Shown here piece after piece: positions 1 through 8,276 of a stretch of DNA of 64,000 nt (positions are counted from its first letter, which is position 1; every line of letters begins with the position of its first letter). The stretch comes from Pseudoclavibacter terrae (GTDB taxonomy: Bacteria > Actinomycetota > Actinomycetes > Actinomycetales > Microbacteriaceae): the NCBI RefSeq assembly GCF_008831075.1, contig NZ_WBJX01000004.1:62001-126000 (forward strand). The letters are read 5' to 3'. Below the pieces are notes generated by a model. It saw only the letters and a program-made list of their open reading frames with translations, ran no database searches and was not told where the DNA came from. Both the position numbers and the translations under genes were made by a program.

Positions 1-299
1 TGGGCGTCGCCGTCCCCACAGCCTCCGCGAGCATCGACAAGCTCGTCGAGCACGGGCTCCTGACCCGGACCGAGGGCAAACCCGACCGGCGTATCAGGCA
101 CCTCGCCCCGACGCGGAAGGCCATTCGACTGCACGAGCGCTTCCTGGGACTCCGGACCGACACCGACGAGTTCGCCGCGCACTTGAGCGACGACGAGCTG
201 CGTGGACTGGTGCTCGGCTTCCAGGGCATCCGCCGCGTGCTCCGCCAGCTGTCGGACGGAGCCGACGCGGCAGACGGAGCCGACGCGACCGGCGCCTGA
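1..299 (+). CDS. MarR-family transcriptional regulator, C-terminal part
   Basis: The gene enters from the left edge; the reading frame has its first full codon at base 3 and stops with TGA at 297-299, leaving about 99 residues. The visible part holds the recognition helix and wing of a winged helix-turn-helix (TASASIDKLVEHGLL followed by a DRRIRHLAPT wing), then helices that would form the dimer interface. This is the MarR pattern: a dimeric DNA-binding repressor or activator that usually answers to small aromatic ligands. The target is unknown; the convergent tetR gene lies only 6 bases away. The family is judged from the wing motif only, because the N-terminal half is missing. Confidence 0.75.
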   Translation, partial: GVAVPTASASIDKLVEHGLLTRTEGKPDRRIRHLAPTRKAIRLHERFLGLRTDTDEFAAHLSDDELRGLVLGFQGIRRVLRQLSDGADAADGADATGA

Positions 300-305
300 C
301 CTCGC

Positions 306-860
306 TCAGGGCGCGAACGACCGCCAGAACAGCTCGAGGGACCTGCGAGCAACGGCCTCGCGCTCCCCGCGGGGCGTGCGAGGCAGCACCCCGGCGAGCA
401 TCGAGAGCAGCAGGAGCACGTCCTCAGCACTGATGTCGCTCCCGACTCGGCCAGCCGAGCGCTCCCGCGGGAGGGCGATGTCGAGCACCGCGAGCATGCG
501 TTCGCGCACCGTCGAGCCGTGTGCATCACCGACGTCTGTCAGCGTGAGCTGGATGAGCCCGACCGACACGAGCATCTGCTGGACGATGAGGTCGAGGAGA
601 TCCGCGAGGCCGGAGCTCGGCGACTGCATGAGCTCCTCCAGCTCGACGATGGCGTCGCCGAAGACCGCGAGCGCCAGTGCGCCCCGCGTGGGAAAGTGCC
701 GGTAGAGACTCCCCTGGCCGACGCCTGCCAGCTTCGCGACGGCACTGAGCGGCGCCTCGACTCCCCCCTCGGCGAAGACGACGCGCGCGGCCTCGATGAG
801 GGCGCGGCGATTCTCGGGCCCCGCGCTTGGTCCTCGATTGGCTTTCGCTGGAGTCGACAC
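306..860 (-). CDS. TetR-family transcriptional regulator
   Basis: 184 residues, the usual TetR length. The N-terminal helix-turn-helix (about residues 18-60) contains the family core AVAKLAGVGQGSLYRHFP; the rest is an all-helical ligand and dimer domain. I chose the GTG at 858-860 rather than upstream starts because a TATGCT -10 box (867-872) lies exactly six bases before it, because the residues further upstream are Arg-rich and overlap the divergent SDR gene, and because the family fold begins shortly after this GTG. It is divergent from the SDR gene, with a perfect inverted repeat between them, so it probably represses itself and that SDR. The inducer is unknown. Confidence 0.88.
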   Translation of the reverse strand: MSTPAKANRGPSAGPENRRALIEAARVVFAEGGVEAPLSAVAKLAGVGQGSLYRHFPTRGALALAVFGDAIVELEELMQSPSSGLADLLDLIVQQMLVSVGLIQLTLTDVGDAHGSTVRERMLAVLDIALPRERSAGRVGSDISAEDVLLLLSMLAGVLPRTPRGEREAVARRSLELFWRSFAP

Positions 861-866
861 CGGGAT

Positions 867-892
867 AGCATAATCCGGACAGTGTTGTCCGG
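867..892 (-). promoter_or_regulatory. tetR leaderless promoter (-10 at 867-872) and TetR operator palindrome (875-892)
   Basis: On the minus strand TATGCT at 867-872 sits six bases before the GTG start, as expected for a leaderless transcript. Directly upstream is a perfect inverted repeat CCGGACA-GTGT-TGTCCGG (875-892), which covers the -10/-35 spacer. A TetR dimer bound here would block RNA polymerase on tetR, and it lies about 85 bases before the SDR start. The palindrome and spacing are seen directly; the regulator-operator pairing is inferred from position. Confidence 0.7.
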
Positions 893-976
893 TTCGTTCG
901 ATCCGGCGCTGTCGCCGCCTATCTCGAGGCTCCAGCGAGCGGCGAGGGGCGGCCCGAGCAGAAAGCTGGCATCCAG

Positions 977-2038
977 ATGACCTCGAGCGCACACCCCCTG
1001 ACCGCCGACAACACCATCGGCGAATGGCTCACCGACCCGACAGGCGGCGTGGTGATCCGCGAGATCCTCGCCCAGGGCGGGCAGGACGCCTCCTCCCTCG
1101 CCCCCGTCGCTGGCGTACCGCTCTCACAGCTGGTCGAGCTCAGCCAGGGCAAGTTCCCGCAGGAGATGGTGGATGCGATGATCGCGCGCGTCAACAGCGG
1201 CGAGGTCACCCCCGCCTCCCCCGGCGACTTCGGCCCCGTCGCCGACCTCGACGCACCGCCCGCTCCCCGCGCCGCCGCCTGGGTCGAGGCGGTGACCGGG
1301 GGACGCTTCGCCGGCAAGACCATCATCGTCACGGGCGCAGGCTCCGGCATCGGCAAGGCCACGGCATCGCGCATCGCGCGCGAGGGCGGGCGGGTCATCG
1401 CGGTCGACGTCTCGTCCGAGCGCCTCACCGCTCTCGTCACCGAGCACGAGGGTGCCGACATCGTCACCCTCACGGCCGACATCACCGACGACGCGGGCGT
1501 CGCCCAGATCGTCGAGGCAGCAGGGACGCAGGTCGACGGCCTCGCGAACATCGCCGGCATCATGGACAACATGACCCCCGTCGGCGAGGTCAGCGACGAG
1601 ATCTGGAACCGCGTCTTCGCTGTCAACGTGACCGGCACGATGAAGCTCATGCGCGCCGTGATCCCGGCGATGCTCGCCGTCGGCAAGGGCGCGATCGTCA
1701 ACGTCGCCTCCGAGGCGGCCCTCCGCGGGTCGGCAGCTGGCGCCGCCTACACCGCGTCGAAGCACGCCGTCGCCGGCCTCACGAAGTCGAGCGCGTTCAT
1801 GTACGGCCCGAGCGGACTCCGCATCAACGCCGTCGCCCCAGGCGGCGTCGCCACCAACATCGAGGCGCGCTTCGACTCCGAGCTCGGCGCGAAGCGCGTG
1901 CAGCAGGGCATGGCGATCATGCCGACGCCGACGAATGGGACGGCGCTCGCCGCATCCATCACCTTCCTGCTGAGCGACGACGGCGTCAACGTCAACGGCG
2001 TCATCCTCCCCTCGGACGGCGGCTGGTCTGCCGCGTAG
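977..2038 (+). CDS. SDR-family NAD(P)-dependent oxidoreductase with extra N-terminal domain
   Basis: 353 residues, about 100 more than a classical SDR. Residues 1-100 form a separate helical domain (TIGEWLTDPTGG... LSQLVELSQGKFPQEMVDAMI). The Rossmann fold starts near residue 110 with TGAGSGIGKA for the cofactor. NIAG replaces the common NNAG, and the catalytic set is VASEAA (Ser) with YTASKHA (Tyr/Lys). The C-terminal PGGVATNIEA loop is also typical. The substrate, an alcohol or ketone, cannot be predicted. The extra domain resembles, from memory only, small helical domains at the ends of some actinobacterial glycosidases. It is probably regulated by the divergent TetR protein. Confidence 0.88.
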   Translation: MTSSAHPLTADNTIGEWLTDPTGGVVIREILAQGGQDASSLAPVAGVPLSQLVELSQGKFPQEMVDAMIARVNSGEVTPASPGDFGPVADLDAPPAPRAAAWVEAVTGGRFAGKTIIVTGAGSGIGKATASRIAREGGRVIAVDVSSERLTALVTEHEGADIVTLTADITDDAGVAQIVEAAGTQVDGLANIAGIMDNMTPVGEVSDEIWNRVFAVNVTGTMKLMRAVIPAMLAVGKGAIVNVASEAALRGSAAGAAYTASKHAVAGLTKSSAFMYGPSGLRINAVAPGGVATNIEARFDSELGAKRVQQGMAIMPTPTNGTALAASITFLLSDDGVNVNGVILPSDGGWSAA

Positions 2039-2056
2039 GCCCCGGCGCCACCCGGA

Positions 2057-2082
2057 GTGCCCGCCGCACGCACGGCGGGCAC
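2057..2082 (+). terminator. Hairpin terminator after the SDR gene
   Basis: Perfect 10-bp stem GTGCCCGCCG (2057-2066) and CGGCGGGCAC (2073-2082) with a 6-base loop, starting 19 bases after the SDR stop. There is no T tract, which is common in high-GC actinobacteria. It lies just upstream of the -10 box of the next small gene, so it insulates the two units. Confidence 0.65.
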
Positions 2083-2093
2083 TCCTCCGCACG

Positions 2094-2099
2094 TAGGCT
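2094..2099 (+). promoter_or_regulatory. -10 box of leaderless promoter for the 33-residue peptide gene
   Basis: TAGGCT at 2094-2099 is followed by exactly six bases and the ATG at 2106. The same box and spacing recur before many genes in this window. No convincing -35 box is visible; that region is occupied by the SDR terminator stem. Confidence 0.6.
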
Positions 2100-2105
2100 T
2101 CCCGC

Positions 2106-2207
2106 ATGAGCAAACCCGTCACGCGCACGCGCAAGTTCTTCTGGATCGGCCTCGTCGTGATCGCACTGGTCTTCATCGGCTCCGGCGTCTACGAGATGCT
2201 CGCCTGA
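2106..2207 (+). CDS. 33-residue single-span membrane peptide, function unknown
   Basis: A short gene with its own leaderless-type promoter. The product starts with a basic stretch (MSKPVTRTRKFF) and continues with one hydrophobic helix (WIGLVVIALVFIGSGVYEML), so the N terminus should stay in the cytoplasm with one membrane pass. It looks like a real small gene because of the -10 box six bases ahead of ATG, the positive-inside pattern and the stop right after the helix. I do not recognise a family. It lies between the SDR terminator and a nested palindrome repeat, 109 bases before the 3' end of the convergent ABC exporter gene. Confidence 0.55.
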   Translation: MSKPVTRTRKFFWIGLVVIALVFIGSGVYEMLA

Positions 2208-2237
2208 CCGCATCCGTCGCCCCACCCCCTGAACGCA

Positions 2238-2307
2238 GTTTCGGGATGGGCTTCTCGCTTCGGGATGGGAAAGAACCCATCCCGAAGCGCGGAACCCATC
2301 CCGAAAC
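2238..2307. repeat. GGGATGGG nested palindrome, B module (single copy)
   Basis: Two nested perfect stems. The outer stem GTTTCGGGATGGG (2238-2250) pairs with its complement at 2295-2307. The inner stem CGCTTCGGGATGGG (2256-2269) pairs with 2276-2289 around the loop AAAGAA. It lies between convergent genes and could end transcription from both sides. The same module recurs at 13.7, 13.9, 39.6 and 50.3 kb. Confidence 0.9.
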
Positions 2308-2316
2308 GGTGGAGGA

Positions 2317-4389
2317 CTACGAGGTGAGCTGGCTCTGCTCCGCGTCCAGGTCGCTGACGGCCTGCTCGAACTGCGAGTTGTAGAGCCTCGCGTACGCGCC
2401 ACCCTGCTTCACGAGCTCATCGTGCGTCCCCTGCTCGACGATGGAGCCGTGCTCCATGACGAGGATCAGGTCGGCGTCGCGGATCGTCGAGAGGCGGTGC
2501 GCGATGACGAAGCTCGTGCGCCCCTGGCGCAGCGCAGCCATGGCCTGCTGCAGGAGCAGCTCCGTGCGGGTGTCGACCGAGCTCGTCGCCTCATCGAGGA
2601 TGAGGACCTGCGGGTCGGAGACGAACGCGCGCGCGATCGTGATGAGCTGGCGCTCACCGGCGGAGACGTTCGACGCGTCCTCGTCGAGCACGGTGTCATA
2701 CCCCTCGGGGAGGGAGTGCACGAAGCGGTCGACGTAGCAGGCGGTCGCGGCTGCGAGGACCTCCTCGTCGGTCGCGTCCTGACGTCCGTAGCGGATGTTC
2801 TCGCGGATCGACCCGGCGAACAGCCACGGGTCCTGCAGCACCATGCCGGTGCGGCTGCGGACATCTTCTCGCCGCAGCTCGGCGATGTCCTGCCCATCGA
2901 GCAGGATGCGCCCGCCGTCGAGCTCGTAGAACCGCATGATGAGGTTCACGAGCGTCGACTTGCCAGCACCCGTCGGTCCGACGATCGCGACCGTCTGCCC
3001 CGGCTCGACCGAGAAGTTGAGGTTCTCGATGAGCTTCTGCTCGGGGGTGTACGAGAAGGTGACGTCGTCGAAGACGATCTCCCCCGCGCCGTTCGCCGGC
3101 TCGGGGGCGTCCTTCGAATCGGGCTCCTGCTCCTCCTCGTCGAGCAGCTCGAACACGCGCTCGGCCGAGGCCGTTCCCGACTGCAGCACGGCGGCCATGC
3201 CACCGAGCTCCGCGAGGGGCTGCGTGAACTGCTGCGAGTACTGGATGAACGCCTGCACGTCGCCGAGGCGGAGGTTGCCGCTCGCGACCATGAGGCCACC
3301 GAGCACCGCGATGCCCACGTAGGAGAGGTTGCCGATGAACATCATCGCGGGCATCATGACGCCAGCCCAGAACTGCGCCTTGAAGGCGGCCTGGAAGAGC
3401 TGCTCGTTGTCGACCTGGAACTGCTCCTGCGCATCCTTCTCGCGCCCGAAGACGCGGACGAGCGCGTGGCCGGAGAAGGACTCCTCGACGCGTGCGTTGA
3501 GGCGCCCAGTCTTCTTCCACTGCTCGGCGAAGTTCTTCTGCGACTTCGGCCCGATGACGCCGAAGATGACCCCCATGAGGGGCAGCGTGACCAGCGCGAC
3601 GAGCGCGAGCTGCCAGGAGATGGAGAACATCATGACGAGCACGCCCACGACCGTCAGCACGCTCGTGACGACCTGCGACAGCGACTGCTGCATGGTCTGC
3701 GTGATGTTGTCGATGTCGTTCGTGACGCGGCTCAGCAGCTCACCGCGCTGCACGCGGTCGAAGTAGCTCAGCGGCAGCGAGTTGATCTTGCGCTCGACGT
3801 CTTCGCGCAGCTTGTACATCGCCTTCATCATGATGATGTTGATGACGTAGCCCTGCAGCCACATGAGCAGCGCCGAGAAGACGTACAGCGCGAGCACGGA
3901 GAGCAGCACCATGCCGAGTCGCTCGAAGTTCACGCCCTCGCCAGGGGTGATGTCCATGGCCGCGACCATGTCGGCGAACTGCGTCTGGCCGGAGTCGCGA
4001 AGCCCCGCGACGACCTGCTCCTTGGACGCTCCCGAAGGCAGCTGGCTGGAGACGACGCCCTCGAAGATGAGGTTCGTCGCCTCACCCAGCACGCGGGGGG
4101 CGATGACTGAGAGCACGACGCCGACCGCCCCGAGGAACGACACGATGATGAGCGCGGCCCGGTACGGGCGGAGCCTGCCGAGCAGCCTGCCGAAGCTCTG
4201 CCCGAAGTTCTTCGCCTTGCCGGGAGCCACGCTGTCCCAGTCCCCGGACGACTGGCGAGCCTGTTCGGCGAGCTCGAGTTCGAGCTGCTCCTCCTCCGTC
4301 AGCACCTTCTCGACGACCTCCTTTGGCTTGCGTCCGCGTCCGCGCGATGCCTTCGCATCCTGCTTCTGGTTCTCTGCGTCACGGCTCAT
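2317..4389 (-). CDS. ABC exporter subunit carrying the active (consensus) ATPase site, half of a heterodimer
   Basis: 690 residues: a charged N-terminal extension of about 75 residues, a six-helix transmembrane domain, then a nucleotide-binding domain. Walker A is VGPTGAGKST (about residue 475), Walker B VLILDEATSSVD (about 598) with the catalytic Glu, and the H-loop IAHRLST (about 628). The signature is VSAGERQ rather than LSGGQ. The partner upstream has the opposite set of defects, so together they form one active and one degenerate site, as in TM287/288 and BmrCD exporters. The start overlaps the partner's stop by 4 bases (ATGA). Substrate is unknown; relatives export drugs or lipids. Confidence 0.93.
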   Translation of the reverse strand: MSRDAENQKQDAKASRGRGRKPKEVVEKVLTEEEQLELELAEQARQSSGDWDSVAPGKAKNFGQSFGRLLGRLRPYRAALIIVSFLGAVGVVLSVIAPRVLGEATNLIFEGVVSSQLPSGASKEQVVAGLRDSGQTQFADMVAAMDITPGEGVNFERLGMVLLSVLALYVFSALLMWLQGYVINIIMMKAMYKLREDVERKINSLPLSYFDRVQRGELLSRVTNDIDNITQTMQQSLSQVVTSVLTVVGVLVMMFSISWQLALVALVTLPLMGVIFGVIGPKSQKNFAEQWKKTGRLNARVEESFSGHALVRVFGREKDAQEQFQVDNEQLFQAAFKAQFWAGVMMPAMMFIGNLSYVGIAVLGGLMVASGNLRLGDVQAFIQYSQQFTQPLAELGGMAAVLQSGTASAERVFELLDEEEQEPDSKDAPEPANGAGEIVFDDVTFSYTPEQKLIENLNFSVEPGQTVAIVGPTGAGKSTLVNLIMRFYELDGGRILLDGQDIAELRREDVRSRTGMVLQDPWLFAGSIRENIRYGRQDATDEEVLAAATACYVDRFVHSLPEGYDTVLDEDASNVSAGERQLITIARAFVSDPQVLILDEATSSVDTRTELLLQQAMAALRQGRTSFVIAHRLSTIRDADLILVMEHGSIVEQGTHDELVKQGGAYARLYNSQFEQAVSDLDAEQSQLTS

Positions 4390-6119
4390 GACTGTGCCTC
4401 CACTGCAAGCTGGGAATCCACGATCTCCTTGTACGTCGTGCAGCTCTCGAGCAGCTCGTCGTGTGTTCCGAGACCGACCATGTGACCGTCATCGAGGACG
4501 ACGATGCGGTCGGCCTCGACGATGGTCGAGATGCGCTGGGCGACCACGATCTTGGTGACGCCCGGCAGCTGCTCCCAGAGGGCGCGGCGCAGCCTGGCGT
4601 CGGTCGTGAGGTCGAGCGCCGAGAACGAGTCATCGAAGACGAACACCTTCGGCTCGTGCACGATGGCTCGCGCGATGGCGAGTCGCTGCCGCTGCCCACC
4701 CGAGACGTTCGTGCCGCCCTGGGCGATGCGCGATTCGAGCTGCTTGTCCTTCTCCTGCACGAACGCGGTCGCCTGCGCGATGTCGAGCGCCTTCCAGAGC
4801 TCGTCGTCCGTTGCAGCCTCGCGACCGTAGCGGAGGTTGGACGCGATCGTGCCGGTGAAGAGGAACGGACGCTGCGGAACGAGGCCGATGCCGTCCCAGA
4901 GGAGCTCCGCATCCGCCTGGCGCACGTCGACCCCATTGACTTTGACGGTGCCACCCGTCGCATCGAACAGGCGCGGGATGAGCGACACGAGGGTCGTCTT
5001 GCCCGCACCCGTCGAGCCGACGACGGCGACGGTCTCCCCGGGGGCCGCACGGAACGAGATGCCGGTGAGGACAGGCTCGTCGGCGCCCGGGTACGTGAAC
5101 TCGACGTCGTCGAACTCGATGACTCCTGGCTCTGGGAAGTCGGTGACCGGGTTGGCCGGCATGATGAGCGTCGACTCGGTGGCGAGCACCTCGGAGATGC
5201 GGTCGGCGCTCACCGCGGCGCGCGGGATCATGATCGTCATGAAGCTGGCCATGAGCACGCCCATGAGGATCTGCATGACGTAGGCCATGAACGCGAAGAG
5301 CGTGCCGATCTCGACCGTGCCCTGGTCGACCTGGATGCCGCCGAACCAGATGACGCCGACCACGGTGATGTTCAGGACGAGCATGGCGAGCGGGAAGAGC
5401 GTGACGAAGAGGTCGCCGACGCGCTTGCCGAGCAGGAAGAGGTCGTTGTTCGCGACCTCGAAGCGCTGCTCCTCGATGGGCTCGCGCACGAACGCGCGCA
5501 CGACGCGCACGCCCGTGAGCTGCTCGCGCAGGATGCGGTTGATGTTGTCGAGCTTCACCTGGAACTGGCGGAACAGCGGCACCATGCGGCTGATGATGAT
5601 GCCGACCAGCAGGAGCAGCACGGGTGCCGCGACGCCGATGATCCAGGACAGGCCCACGTCCTGCTGCAGGGCCATGATGATGCCGCCGATCGCGAGCATC
5701 GGGGCGGAGACCAGCATGGTGGAGGCCATCATGGCGAGCATCTGCACCTGCTGCACGTCGTTCGTGTTGCGCGTGATGAGCGAGCCCGCGCCGAAGCGCG
5801 AGACCTCGCGCTCGGAGAAGCTGCTGACTCGGGCGAACACGTCGGCGCGGATGTCGCGGCCGAGCGCCATGGCCGCGCGGGCTGCGAAGACCGTCGCGAT
5901 GATCGAGCAGGTGATCTGGCCGAGCGAGATCGCCAGCATGACCGCGCCGGTCGACCAGATGTAGTCGGTGTCGGCGTTGGCGACGCCCTTGTCGATGATG
6001 TCGGCGTTGAGTCGCGGAAGATACAGCGACGCGAGCGCTTGGAGGAACTGGAAGACCAGCACGCCCGCGAGGAGCGGCCAGTACTTCCGTAGGTAACGGG
6101 CGAGGAGCTTACCGAGCAT
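4386..6119 (-). CDS. ABC exporter subunit carrying the degenerate ATPase site, half of a heterodimer
   Basis: 577 residues: a transmembrane domain starting at residue 1 (no extension) and a nucleotide-binding domain. Walker A is VGSTGAGKTT (about residue 371) and the signature is the canonical VSGGQRQ (about 468). Walker B reads VFVFDDSFSALD, with Asp in place of the catalytic Glu, and the H-loop is VAQRIST, with Gln in place of His. These changes, combined with the altered signature of the partner, mark the degenerate site of an asymmetric exporter. A GGAGA ribosome site lies 4 bases before ATG. It is first in the two-gene operon; the promoter lies in 6120-6200. Confidence 0.93.
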   Translation of the reverse strand: MLGKLLARYLRKYWPLLAGVLVFQFLQALASLYLPRLNADIIDKGVANADTDYIWSTGAVMLAISLGQITCSIIATVFAARAAMALGRDIRADVFARVSSFSEREVSRFGAGSLITRNTNDVQQVQMLAMMASTMLVSAPMLAIGGIIMALQQDVGLSWIIGVAAPVLLLLVGIIISRMVPLFRQFQVKLDNINRILREQLTGVRVVRAFVREPIEEQRFEVANNDLFLLGKRVGDLFVTLFPLAMLVLNITVVGVIWFGGIQVDQGTVEIGTLFAFMAYVMQILMGVLMASFMTIMIPRAAVSADRISEVLATESTLIMPANPVTDFPEPGVIEFDDVEFTYPGADEPVLTGISFRAAPGETVAVVGSTGAGKTTLVSLIPRLFDATGGTVKVNGVDVRQADAELLWDGIGLVPQRPFLFTGTIASNLRYGREAATDDELWKALDIAQATAFVQEKDKQLESRIAQGGTNVSGGQRQRLAIARAIVHEPKVFVFDDSFSALDLTTDARLRRALWEQLPGVTKIVVAQRISTIVEADRIVVLDDGHMVGLGTHDELLESCTTYKEIVDSQLAVEAQS

Positions 6120-6482
6120 CGATTCTCCGGAACGACGAGGCCTCTTCGACGGCGCATCCGCTAACGTGGTGGATGCGCGTCACCGAAGACGCGGAGTGGA
6201 CGGCAGTGTGGGCGGGCCCGGAGCGGACCTGGCACGAATGACCATTGCTGGCTAGGTGCCTGGCTGGGCAAAAAACCGCAGCCCTGTAGCTAAGCACGAG
6301 GTGACATCACCTGCAATCGGCTTCCCACCCCATGGGAATGTGCGGCGACGCCAATGTCGCCCAACTGACAGCACCTCGGCGTGGTGAGAACCTCCAACCG
6401 CGCGCATCTGACAACCTTCTCCGGATAAGTTTGTCGAATCGAGCCAAATCCGGCCGCCCCGACCTCAATAGGCTTAGGAACC
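6120..6482. promoter_or_regulatory. Intergenic control region between the exporter operon and the carboxylase gene
   Basis: No gene seen. It contains an 8-bp hairpin GCGCATCC/GGATGCGC (6152-6159, 6171-6178), an A6 tract near 6270, a compact palindrome AGGTGA-CA-TCACCT (6299-6312) that looks like a repressor site, and a TAGGCT -10 box (6469-6474) eight bases before the carboxylase ATG. The palindrome is about 160 bases upstream of that box, so it may serve either gene. Apart from these I see no recognisable element. Confidence 0.45.
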
Positions 6483-8267
6483 ATGTCGCGAATCTCGAAG
6501 CTCCTCATCGCCAACCGTGGCGAAATCGCCGTACGCATCGCACGGGCTGCTCGAGACGCGGGTATCACCTCCGTCGCCGTGTACGCAGACCAGGACCGCG
6601 ACGCACCGCACGTTCGCCTCGCCGACGAGGCCTACGCGCTGCGCGGCGCCACCAGCGCCGAGACGTACCTCGTGATCGACAAGCTCCTCTCCATCGCGCG
6701 CCGCTCCGGTGCTGACGCCGTGCACCCCGGCTACGGCTTCCTGGCCGAGAACGCCGACTTCGCTCGCGCCGTCATCGGCCAGGGCCTCACCTGGATCGGC
6801 CCCTCCCCGGAGGCCATCGAGGCGCTCGGCGACAAGGTCACCGCCCGCCACGTCGCCGAGAAGGTCGGCGCACCGCTCGCCCCAGGGACGCTCAACCCCG
6901 TCGAGGGTCCGGACGAGGTGCTCGCCTTCATCGACACGCACGGTCTGCCCGTCGCCATCAAGGCCGCGTTCGGCGGCGGCGGACGCGGACTCAAGGTCGC
7001 CCGTGAGCGCGAGGAGGTCGCCGAGCTCTTCGAGTCGGCGACGCGCGAGGCGATCACGGCGTTCGGCCGCGGCGAGTGCTTCGTCGAGAAGTACCTCGAC
7101 AAGCCGCGCCACGTCGAGACGCAGTGCCTCGCCGACGCCCACGGCAACGTGGTCGTCGTCTCGACCCGCGACTGCTCGCTGCAGCGCAGGCACCAGAAGC
7201 TCGTCGAAGAGGCACCGGCCCCCTTCATCACCGCCGAGCAGGAGGCAGAGATGCGTCGCGCGTCGAAGGCCATCCTCAAGGAGGTCGGCTACGTGGGCGC
7301 GGGCACCTGCGAGTTCCTGCTGGCCGCAGACGGCACCGTCGCGTTCCTCGAGGTCAACACGCGACTCCAGGTCGAGCACCCCGTCTCCGAAGAGGTCACC
7401 GGCATCGACCTCGTGCGCGAGCAGTTCCGCATCGCACAGGGCGAGGCGCTCGGCTACGACGACCCCCAGGTGAGCGGTCACTCCTTCGAGTTCCGCATCA
7501 ACGGCGAGGACCCGGGCCGCGGCTTCTTCCCAGCCCCTGGAACGATCACGACCTTCCGGGTGCCCGGCGGCCCCGGCGTCCGCGTGGACTCCGGTGTCCG
7601 AGAGGGCGACGTCGTCTCCGGCGCCTTCGACTCGCTGCTCGCGAAGCTCATCGTCACGGGCGCCACGCGCGAGGAGGCGCTCGAGCGCTCCCGTCGTGCC
7701 CTCGAGGACTTCGAGCTCAACGGCATGCCGACGGTGCTCCCCTTCCACCGCTCGGTGGTGCGCGACCCCGCGTTCACGGCCGAGAACGGCGAGTTCGGCG
7801 TGTACACGAGCTGGATCGAGACCGAGTACAACAACACCATCGAGCCGTGGGGCGGTGAGGCCGGTGACGTCAACGAGCCCATCGCTCGGCGCAACGTGGT
7901 CGTCGAGGTCAACGACAAGCGCCTCGAGGTGTCCCTGCCCGAGCGCCTGCTTGCGGTGACCGGCGCAGGCCACGGCGGAGCGGGCCGCACCATGGCCGGC
8001 CACGCCCCGAAGCGTCGCACCCACACCAACGTCGAGACGCATTCGAGCGGAGACATCACCGCCCCCATGCAGGCGACGATCGTGAAGTTCGCCGTCGAGG
8101 AGGGCCAGAAGGTCGTCAAGGGCGACCTGCTCGTCGTCCTCGAGGCCATGAAGATGGAGCAGCCCATCCAGGCTCCGCGTGACGGCGTCGTCGCGGCCAT
8201 CACCGGCGCTGCGGGCGAGACGGTCTCGAGCGGCACGAAGCTGCTCGAGCTCGCCGACGCCGAGTAG
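6483..8267 (+). CDS. Acetyl-/propionyl-CoA carboxylase alpha subunit (biotin carboxylase plus biotin carrier)
   Basis: 594 residues, typical of actinobacterial fused alpha chains. Residues 1-450 are biotin carboxylase: [12 protein letters not shown] at the N terminus, the ATP-grasp glycine loop [10 protein letters not shown], the active-site stretch [14 protein letters not shown], and a biotin carboxylase C-terminal domain. The last 80 residues are the biotin carrier domain, with the biotinylated Lys in EAMKMEQ (about residue 557). It uses ATP and bicarbonate to carboxylate biotin, and a separate beta subunit, not in this window, moves CO2 to acyl-CoA to give malonyl- or methylmalonyl-CoA. 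A TAGGCT box lies 8 bases before ATG. The TSUP gene follows after 9 bases. Confidence 0.95.
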   Translation: MSRISKLLIANRGEIAVRIARAARDAGITSVAVYADQDRDAPHVRLADEAYALRGATSAETYLVIDKLLSIARRSGADAVHPGYGFLAENADFARAVIGQGLTWIGPSPEAIEALGDKVTARHVAEKVGAPLAPGTLNPVEGPDEVLAFIDTHGLPVAIKAAFGGGGRGLKVAREREEVAELFESATREAITAFGRGECFVEKYLDKPRHVETQCLADAHGNVVVVSTRDCSLQRRHQKLVEEAPAPFITAEQEAEMRRASKAILKEVGYVGAGTCEFLLAADGTVAFLEVNTRLQVEHPVSEEVTGIDLVREQFRIAQGEALGYDDPQVSGHSFEFRINGEDPGRGFFPAPGTITTFRVPGGPGVRVDSGVREGDVVSGAFDSLLAKLIVTGATREEALERSRRALEDFELNGMPTVLPFHRSVVRDPAFTAENGEFGVYTSWIETEYNNTIEPWGGEAGDVNEPIARRNVVVEVNDKRLEVSLPERLLAVTGAGHGGAGRTMAGHAPKRRTHTNVETHSSGDITAPMQATIVKFAVEEGQKVVKGDLLVVLEAMKMEQPIQAPRDGVVAAITGAAGETVSSGTKLLELADAE

Positions 8268-8276
8268 CCTCGACTG

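Noticed and set aside
2422-4110. Long open frame on the + strand opposite the ABC exporter gene (also 4461-6092, 11412-13754, 58-61 kb)
   Set aside because: High-GC mirror frames: Asp/Glu/Arg/Val-rich, no family motifs, and the opposite strand encodes a textbook ABC exporter or enzyme.
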